DNA of 7,177 nucleotides from DASWNP01 sp035537095 (GTDB lineage: Bacteria; Acidobacteriota; Blastocatellia; Pyrinomonadales; Pyrinomonadaceae): positions 1 to 7,177 of the forward strand of contig DATLMV010000174.1 of the NCBI GenBank assembly GCA_035537095.1. Direction: 5' to 3'. The notes below the pieces were generated by a model that saw nothing but the letters and a program-made list of their open reading frames with translations, was not told the origin of the DNA and ran no database searches. Each line of letters starts with the position of its first letter. Position 1 is the stretch's first letter. The position numbers were made by a program, and so were the translations under genes. This document shows positions 1-4,309 of this stretch, one piece after another.

Positions 1-664
1 CCGCCATCAGATCGTGATGGCCGCCGAGATATTTCGTCGCGCTGTGGACGACCGCGTCGCACCCGAGTTCGAGAGGCCGCTGGTTGATGGGCGTGCTGAA
101 AGTGTTGTCAACGATGGTCGTGATTTTACGTTCGCGGGCCAGAGCGGCGACGGCGCGCAGGTCTGTGATCTGCATCAGCGGGTTGGTCGGCGTCTCAAGG
201 TAGATGAGTTTGGTCTGCGGGCGGATGGCCGTGGCGAAGTTGCCGGTGTCGGACGGGTCAACGAAGGTGCGTTCGATGCCGAAACGCGGGAGCAGTTCTT
301 GCAAGAGCGTGTTGGTTCCGGCGTAGAGATTGCGCTGCGCGACGACGTGGTCGCCGCTCTGCAAGTGCGACATGACGGAAGCGAAAATCGCGCCCATCCC
401 CGAACTCGCGACGAGCGCGGCCTCCCCGCCTTCGAGCGCCGAGAGCGTTGCCTCGACCTGTTCGTGCGTCGGGTTGCCGTAGCGCGTGTAGTATTCGGAG
501 GGCTTGGTGGCGAGGGCCATCCCGGCGAAATGCTCGGAGGAATCGGCGCGGAAAGTCGCCGTCTGCCAGATGGGCGCGCCGACCGCGTGCGTCCGGTTCT
601 GCCCGCCCGACGCGTGCACCGCCTTCGTCTGCGCCCCCGCAAACTTCAAATCATCGTCTTCCAT
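1..664 (-). CDS. PLP-dependent Cys/Met metabolism enzyme (trans-sulfuration family), N-terminal part
   Basis: The reading frame starts at ATG 664-662 and runs off the left edge after 221 codons; the family is usually 380-400 residues, so a little over half is present. Visible family landmarks are the YxR motif inside YYTRYGNP (Y59, R61), the SSGMGAI phosphate-binding loop (88-93), Y114, the ETPTNP segment (157-162), the cofactor-ring aspartate D186 in DNTFSTP, and the Schiff-base lysine K211 in SATKYLGG. These match the fold-type I cystathionine gamma-synthase / gamma-lyase / methionine gamma-lyase family. The residue equivalent to the characteristic cysteine of methionine gamma-lyase (Cys116 in the Pseudomonas enzyme, recalled numbering) is glycine here, so true methionine gamma-lyase is less likely. 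A synthase, a gamma-lyase and a sulfhydrylase cannot be told apart. The start is supported by GGAG (plus 671-674) six bases upstream. It would be the last gene seen of a three-gene minus-strand run; the enzyme is cytosolic. Confidence 0.93.
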   Translation of the reverse strand, partial: MEDDDLKFAGAQTKAVHASGGQNRTHAVGAPIWQTATFRADSSEHFAGMALATKPSEYYTRYGNPTHEQVEATLSALEGGEAALVASSGMGAIFASVMSHLQSGDHVVAQRNLYAGTNTLLQELLPRFGIERTFVDPSDTGNFATAIRPQTKLIYLETPTNPLMQITDLRAVAALARERKITTIVDNTFSTPINQRPLELGCDAVVHSATKYLGGHHDLMA

Positions 665-675
665 CAATGTCTCCG

Positions 676-747
676 TTGGTAAATGGTGAATGGTAAATGG
701 TAAATGGATGAAAACAGGTTCTGTCTATTCACCATTTACTATTTACC
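676..747. repeat. Heptamer repeat array forming a long inverted repeat
   Basis: Four direct copies of a 7-bp unit (TAAATGG 680-686, TGAATGG 687-693, TAAATGG 694-700, TAAATGG 701-707) face three copies in the opposite orientation (ATTCACC 727-733, ATTTACT 734-740, ATTTACC 741-747). Bases 692-707 pair with 732-747 over 16 positions with one G-T wobble. The arm continues inward through TGAA/TTCA (709-712 with 728-731) and ACAG/CTGT (714-717 with 721-724), giving an almost continuous hairpin with a 3-base tip. An alternative register pairs 679-691 with 727-739 perfectly. The array fills the gap between the flavoprotein gene and the PLP-enzyme gene and contains the former's TAA stop (743-745). No T-run follows on the minus strand, so a standard terminator is not supported; mRNA stabilisation or a dispersed palindromic repeat is more likely. 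Confidence 0.85.
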
Positions 748-1396
748 CTCTTTTGTAGTTCAAGGTATAGGCGGGCGGCGCGATACGCGCGTCGAGGCGG
801 GGGTCGGCGACGGGCGCGTCGGCGGTGATGCGCAGCGGGACGAGACCGGCCCAGATTGGCAGTTGATAATCTTCCTCGTCGTCGAGCGGCGGGCCGGTGC
901 GTATCTTCGCGGAGGCTTCGACGAGCGGCAGCGCGAGCACGAGCGTCGCACGCAGTTCGCGCTCGTCGGGCTGGCGCGCGTCGTCCCAACGCCCGCGTAT
1001 GACGTGCTCCGAGAAGGCGCGCAACGCTTCCAACTTCTCCGACGCGTCCGCGACCGCTTCGGCCCGACCGAAGACGACGACCGAGCGGTAGTTCATCGAA
1101 TGATGAAACGCCGAGCGCGCCAGCACCAGCGCGTCAACCAGCGTCACCGTCACGCACACGTCTATCCCGCCTTCCAGAGCGCGCAGCATCCGGCTGGCGG
1201 GCGAGCCGTGGATATAGAGTTTATCCGCGATGCGCCCGTAGCCCGTCGGAATCACGACGGGCCGCCCCTCGACGCAGAACCCGACGTGACAGACAAACCC
1301 TTCGTCCAAAATTCGATAGACCGCCGCGCGCTCATACTCCGCGCGTTTCGGCAGCCGCTTGACCTCGCTCCGCTTCGTCGGTGTGAAACTATCCAT
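743..1396 (-). CDS. FMN-binding split-barrel protein, pyridoxamine 5'-phosphate oxidase superfamily
   Basis: This 217-residue protein resembles the flavin-nucleotide-binding / Pyridox_ox_2 type of small flavoproteins (NimA-like), which have a split beta-barrel and usually act as cytosolic dimers. The N-terminal segment RAEYERAAVYRILDEGFVCHVGF (18-40), the strand around RPVVIPTGYGRIADKLYIHGSPAS (45-68) and the later NYRSVVVFGRAE segment (102-113) give the typical barrel pattern. Basic residues and the GSPAS turn are candidate flavin-phosphate contacts. The substrate is unknown; the superfamily includes PNP oxidases, nitroreductases and heme-related proteins, and this protein is not a classical PdxH. 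The ATG at 1396 has GAGGAG (1408-1413) upstream, a fairly long 11-base spacing. It lies downstream of the exporter gene and upstream of the Cys/Met-type enzyme on the same strand, so co-transcription is plausible. The pairing of such a flavoprotein with a MocR regulator and PLP enzyme hints at vitamin B6 or amino-acid chemistry, but that is inference. Confidence 0.9.
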   Translation of the reverse strand: MDSFTPTKRSEVKRLPKRAEYERAAVYRILDEGFVCHVGFCVEGRPVVIPTGYGRIADKLYIHGSPASRMLRALEGGIDVCVTVTLVDALVLARSAFHHSMNYRSVVVFGRAEAVADASEKLEALRAFSEHVIRGRWDDARQPDERELRATLVLALPLVEASAKIRTGPPLDDEEDYQLPIWAGLVPLRITADAPVADPRLDARIAPPAYTLNYKRG

Positions 1397-1473
1397 CGTT
1401 TTTCCAACTCCTCGCCCGCACAGGAGACTGCGAAACTCCCGACGCCGACACAGAAAGTTAAGAGACAGATAAA

Positions 1474-1508
1474 ACTTTTGCCCTTTACCTTTTCACTTTT
1501 GCCTTCTC
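1474..1508. repeat. Degenerate pyrimidine-rich heptamer array
   Basis: Five consecutive 7-bp units in strict phase: ACTTTTG (1474-1480), CCCTTTA (1481-1487), CCTTTTC (1488-1494), ACTTTTG (1495-1501), CCTTCTC (1502-1508). The last unit overlaps the exporter's stop codon (minus TGA, plus 1507-1509). A small inverted repeat, AAAGTT (1454-1459) with AACTTT (1473-1478), abuts it. Its position at the 3' end of a gene mirrors the 676-747 array, so both may belong to one repeat family although the unit sequence differs. On the minus strand the array reads as an A/G-rich tract; no terminator shape is seen. Confidence 0.6.
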
Positions 1509-2535
1509 AAGTTTTCGCTTCCTGCTTCATCCGCCGCGCGACGATGACGCCGACGCCCGCCATGATGCACGCGCCTCCGGCGAGCGTCCGCCACGTCAGA
1601 CGCTCGTCGAGCACGAGCATGCCGAGCGTGACGGCGATGAGCGGCGTGACGAGCGCAATCAGCATCGTCTTGGTCACGTCCATGTGTTTGACGAGCCAGT
1701 AGTAGAGCAGGAAGGCCACGGTCGAGCCGACGACGGCGAGATAGAGCAGAGAGACGACGGCCATCGTCGTCCAATGAAAGCGCAGAGGGTTTCCCTCCGT
1801 CCAGAGCCCGAAGCCGACGAGCGGGATGAGTCCGAAGAACATCTGCCCGCCCGCGAGCATCGCCGGGTCGAGATTGCCGCCGCGCGCTTTGACGAGGACG
1901 TTGGCGTAGGCCGCCCCGAACGCGCCGACGACGATGGCCGCGCTTCCCCACAGAGCCTTCGCGCCGCCGAAGTCCAACTGGTTCGAGAAGATGATGCCGA
2001 CGCCGACGACGCCGAGCGCGACGCCCGAGAGTTTCAGGAGCGTGAGCCGTTCCTGCGGCAGGTGAAAGTGTGCGATGACCAGACCGAAGGCCGGAATCGT
2101 CGTCTGCAAGACGGCGGCCAGCCCCGAGGAGACGTGCTGCTCGCCCCAGAACAGCAGCCCGTAGTTGAGCGTGAAGGAGAGCAGGCCCGTCGCGCCGATG
2201 AGTAGCCAGTCACGACGCGCGCGCGGCAGCGGCGCACTCCGCAACGCCACGATGACGAACAGGATGGCGGCGGCGATAATGAACCTGATGCCCGCGAAAC
2301 TCACGGGCGGCAAATCTTCGAGGCCGATTTTGATAAAGAGCCACGTCGAACCCCAGATGAGCGTCAGGACGAGCCAAGCGACCACCGGCAGAAGCATCGA
2401 GCCTCTTTCGCCCGCGCCCGGCAGATGTTCGCCCCCGCGCGCCGTGTCGAGAGCGAGCGCGCCCAAAGCTTCCGGCGCTGGCACGGGGCACGCCGCGCCG
2501 TCTCCGCCCGTCGTCTCCAACAGTTCTGTACGCAT
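1507..2535 (-). CDS. EamA-family (DMT superfamily) membrane transporter, probable exporter
   Basis: The protein carries two homologous EamA repeats of about five membrane helices each (residues about 52-184 and 195-333). The first opens with LTLIWGSTWLFIKIGL, a typical EamA start, and the second ends with LDERLTW followed by a Gly-rich last helix. Ten inner-membrane helices are expected, followed by a short basic C-terminal tail. Family members export amino acids and related metabolites; the substrate here cannot be read. Start choice: ATG 2535 gives 342 residues with a 46-residue Gly/Ala/Pro-rich cytosolic leader of about 75% G/C third positions, and it is the first ATG after the predicted promoter. 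ATG 2397 gives the more usual length of 296 residues beginning MLLPVVAWL, with AGAGG 4 bases upstream. I report the longer form without being sure. The gene is divergent from the MocR regulator, a common arrangement for a regulator and its target. Confidence 0.9.
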   Translation of the reverse strand: MRTELLETTGGDGAACPVPAPEALGALALDTARGGEHLPGAGERGSMLLPVVAWLVLTLIWGSTWLFIKIGLEDLPPVSFAGIRFIIAAAILFVIVALRSAPLPRARRDWLLIGATGLLSFTLNYGLLFWGEQHVSSGLAAVLQTTIPAFGLVIAHFHLPQERLTLLKLSGVALGVVGVGIIFSNQLDFGGAKALWGSAAIVVGAFGAAYANVLVKARGGNLDPAMLAGGQMFFGLIPLVGFGLWTEGNPLRFHWTTMAVVSLLYLAVVGSTVAFLLYYWLVKHMDVTKTMLIALVTPLIAVTLGMLVLDERLTWRTLAGGACIMAGVGVIVARRMKQEAKT

Positions 2536-2579
2536 CGAAAACTCGCTTCCGCAAACCGAATTGTCTCAAACCGTCGTGT

Positions 2580-2596
2580 GATACATCCCGTGTATC
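2580..2596. promoter_or_regulatory. Perfect dyad at the predicted transcription start of the exporter operon
   Basis: GATACA (2580-2585), a five-base spacer TCCCG, then TGTATC (2591-2596) form a perfect 6+5+6 inverted repeat. It lies just downstream of the predicted minus-strand -10 hexamer and overlaps the expected +1 (about 2593), a classical repressor position. The TGTATC/GATACA half-sites recall the TGT-ACA style of many GntR-family operators, but binding by the adjacent regulator is inferred. Confidence 0.5.
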
Positions 2597-2599
2597 GCT

Positions 2600-2628
2600 A
2601 AAATAATCCTTGACACAATCAAAGTCAA
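2600..2628 (-). promoter_or_regulatory. Promoter of the exporter operon (sigma-70-like)
   Basis: On the minus strand a TTGACT -35 (plus 2623-2628) and a TATTTT -10 (plus 2600-2605) are separated by exactly 17 bp; five of six and four of six consensus bases match. The expected transcript start is near 2593, leaving a leader of about 58 bases to ATG 2535. It interleaves with the opposite promoter at 2610-2638, so both cannot be occupied at once. Confidence 0.6.
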
Positions 2629-2638
2629 TCATTACATT
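2610..2638 (+). promoter_or_regulatory. Promoter of the MocR-type regulator (sigma-70-like)
   Basis: A perfect TTGACA -35 (2610-2615), a 17-bp spacer and a TACATT -10 (2633-2638) precede the regulator gene. Counting about seven bases past the -10 puts the transcript start at about 2645, which is the A of the ATG. The AT-rich island of 2600-2645 stands out from the GC-rich surroundings. The spacer carries CAATCA twice, at 2616-2621 and 2626-2631, one helical turn apart. Confidence 0.65.
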
Positions 2639-2654
2639 GTCACTATGACAATGT
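2634..2654. promoter_or_regulatory. Perfect 9+3+9 palindromic operator candidate over the -10 and start codon of the regulator
   Basis: ACATTGTCA (2634-2642) and TGACAATGT (2646-2654) are exact reverse complements separated by CTA. The dyad covers most of the -10 hexamer, the predicted +1 and the ATG of the regulator. A protein bound here would block polymerase, so negative autoregulation is the simplest reading. A related half-site, TGACACAAT (2611-2619), overlaps the -35. Confidence 0.7.
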
Positions 2655-4030
2655 GGTCGCCAGAACTCTCCGGACAGGTCGGCGCGAAGTCGCAGGCGAT
2701 TGTCTCCGCGCTCTCGCAAGATATTGAATCGGGACAACTTAAGGCAGGCACGCGGCTGCCGACGCACCGCGAACTGGCGGACAAATTAGGGGTCGCCATC
2801 GGCACGGTAACGCGCGCCTACGCGCTGGCGCAACGGCGCGGGCTCATCAGCGGCGAGGTCGGGCGTGGGACATTCGTCGGCGCGTCGGGCGTCGCGGCGG
2901 CGCGCGCCGAAACGGTCGCCGAACCAGCGATTGTTGACCTGAGCAGAAACCTTCTGATCCGCGACGCGCGCGAGGTCAAACTGGTCGAGACGCTGGCCTC
3001 GATTCGCGACCAGACAGAGTTCGGGCAGTTGCTCGACTGCTACCAGACGGCGGCGGGGGCCGAGCGGCACAGGCGCGCGGCGGCGGCTTGGATAGGTCGC
3101 GCGGGCTTCCCCGTAAGTTTCGCGCAGACATTGATTTGCAGCGGCGCGCAGCACGCCACGTCGGTCGCGCTGGCGACGCTGCTCGAACCCGGCGACACGC
3201 TTCTCACAGAGCACGTCACCTACCCCGGCATCAAGGCTCTGGCTACCCTGTTGCGGCTACAACTGCGGGGCTTGCCCGTGGATAGCGCGGGGCTGCAACC
3301 CGAAGCCTTCGAGGCGGCGTGCCGCGCGGGGCGCGTCAAGGCGCTCTACTGCGTCCCGACGCTGCACAACCCGACCGCCAGCATCATGCCCGAAGACCGC
3401 CGACGCGAAATCGCACGCATCGCGCGGGAATACGATGTCGTCATCATCGAGGACGACGTTTACGGTTTTCTCCCGCACGATGCGCCGCTGCCCATCGCCG
3501 CGCACGCGCCGGAGCAGACCTACTACATCACCAGCACCTCCAAATCAATCGCGCCGGGGCTGCGTATCGGCTACATGGTCGCGCCTGCGGAAGCCTTCGA
3601 GCGTTTGAGTACGACGATTCGGACGACGACTTGGGAGGCCGCGCCGCTGATGGCGGAACTGGTGACGAAATGGATTGAGGACGGGACAGCCGACGCGACC
3701 GTCCGCTGGAAACGCTCCGAGACACAGGCCCGGCAGTCGCTCGCGACCGGTATTCTCGGCGACTTCTACGAAGCCCCGCCGCACGTCAGTTGCCACATCT
3801 GGCTACAGCTTCCCGAACCGTGGCGGAGCGCGGATTTCGCCGCGCAGGCGCAGAAGCGCGGCGTCATCGTCACGCCCTCGGAAGCCTTCGTCGTCGGGCG
3901 CGGCGCATCGCCCCACGCCGTCCGCGTCTGTCTGGGCTCTCCGCGCCGACGCCTCCAACTCGAAAGAGGTCTGCAAATCCTCTCCGAACTCCTCCAAAGC
4001 TCGCCCGAACCGGCCCTGACCGTCACGTAA
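2645..4030 (+). CDS. MocR/PdxR-family transcriptional regulator (GntR winged helix fused to PLP aminotransferase domain)
   Basis: This 461-residue protein has a GntR-type winged helix-turn-helix at about 15-80 (LPTHRELADKLGVAIGTV, then RRGLISGEVGRGTFVG) followed by a fold-type I aminotransferase-like domain (about 100-450). PLP-binding landmarks are all present: HNPT (241-244, ring-stacking/asparagine region), IIEDDVYG with the cofactor-ring aspartate at 270 or 271, the STSK lysine K300 followed by SIAPGLRIGY, and a C-terminal arginine R427 in AVRVCLGSP that would bind a carboxylate ligand. Such proteins are cytosolic dimeric regulators that sense PLP or a PLP-amino-acid adduct rather than working as enzymes. 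No Shine-Dalgarno sequence precedes ATG 2645 and the predicted transcript starts at the ATG, so the message may be leaderless; ATG 2651 is an in-frame alternative. The domain linker is short, about 15-20 residues. It is divergent from, and probably controls, the exporter operon. Length and motif set are normal for the family. Confidence 0.95.
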   Translation: MTMWSPELSGQVGAKSQAIVSALSQDIESGQLKAGTRLPTHRELADKLGVAIGTVTRAYALAQRRGLISGEVGRGTFVGASGVAAARAETVAEPAIVDLSRNLLIRDAREVKLVETLASIRDQTEFGQLLDCYQTAAGAERHRRAAAAWIGRAGFPVSFAQTLICSGAQHATSVALATLLEPGDTLLTEHVTYPGIKALATLLRLQLRGLPVDSAGLQPEAFEAACRAGRVKALYCVPTLHNPTASIMPEDRRREIARIAREYDVVIIEDDVYGFLPHDAPLPIAAHAPEQTYYITSTSKSIAPGLRIGYMVAPAEAFERLSTTIRTTTWEAAPLMAELVTKWIEDGTADATVRWKRSETQARQSLATGILGDFYEAPPHVSCHIWLQLPEPWRSADFAAQAQKRGVIVTPSEAFVVGRGASPHAVRVCLGSPRRRLQLERGLQILSELLQSSPEPALTVT

Positions 4031-4309
4031 ACGGTTCTCTAAAACCCGTCGGCGGAAACTCCCTCCGGCCCCTGCGTTTGACCAATTTTCCGTCAAAAAG
4101 ACCGTCCGGCATCTATCTGACCGGAAGACGCGCCCGCGCGCCCGTCAGCGACGGCGAAAATCCTCTGATTTCCCGCCAAATCGCGCGATTTTGGCCGCGC
4201 CGCTGCGGCACGTAGGTTGCCGTGTGAACCCCGTGTCCGGCCAAGCCGCCCCGCCGCGACGCCTTCACCCCGACCGAGTCCCGCAACCGTCTCAAGCCGA
4301 AAGTCAAAC
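4031..4309. other. Non-coding gap upstream of the c-di-GMP enzyme
   Basis: No convincing gene is seen in these 279 bases; the open frame from TTG 4217 is Pro/Arg/Ser-rich and unlike a real N-terminus. It holds several short dyads: ACCGT/ACGGT around the upstream stop codon (4019-4023 with 4031-4035), TTTGAC/GTCAAA (4077-4082 with 4092-4097), CCGTC/GACGG (4142-4146 with 4150-4154), and the paired AAATC-N4-GATTT sites listed separately. None is followed by a T-run, so no rho-independent terminator is called. No good -10/-35 pair was found. Confidence 0.5.
4158..4191. promoter_or_regulatory. Two matched dyads AAATC-N4-GATTT, candidate operator pair
   Basis: AAATC-CTCT-GATTT (4158-4171) and AAATC-GCGC-GATTT (4178-4191) share identical half-sites and spacing. 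Their centres are 20 bp apart, about two helical turns, so two protein dimers would sit on the same DNA face. The second site is a perfect 14-bp palindrome. They lie 119 bp upstream of the likely GTG start of the membrane c-di-GMP enzyme. The factor that might bind them is unknown. Confidence 0.5.

Noticed and set aside
14..682. Plus-strand frame of 222 codons over the Cys/Met-type enzyme
   Set aside because: It lies opposite a coding frame with all PLP-family motifs; the plus-strand product resembles nothing.
676..747. CRISPR-like repeat cluster
   Set aside because: The repeats are 7 bp, contiguous and partly inverted, with no spacers; this is a tandem/palindromic array and not a CRISPR.
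704..1702. Long plus-strand open frame of 332 codons antisense to the flavoprotein and exporter genes
   Set aside because: It has no family resemblance, spans the repeat arrays and is Arg/Asp-rich as expected from the reverse complement of GC-rich genes.
4019..4041. Possible terminator after the regulator gene (ACCGT/ACGGT stem)
   Set aside because: The stem is only 5 bp and is followed by TCTCTAAAA rather than a T-run.
4217..4309. Upstream extension of the c-di-GMP enzyme from TTG 4217
   Set aside because: The 31 extra residues are Pro/Arg/Ser low-complexity, lack a ribosome-binding site and precede an already adequate leader from GTG 4310.
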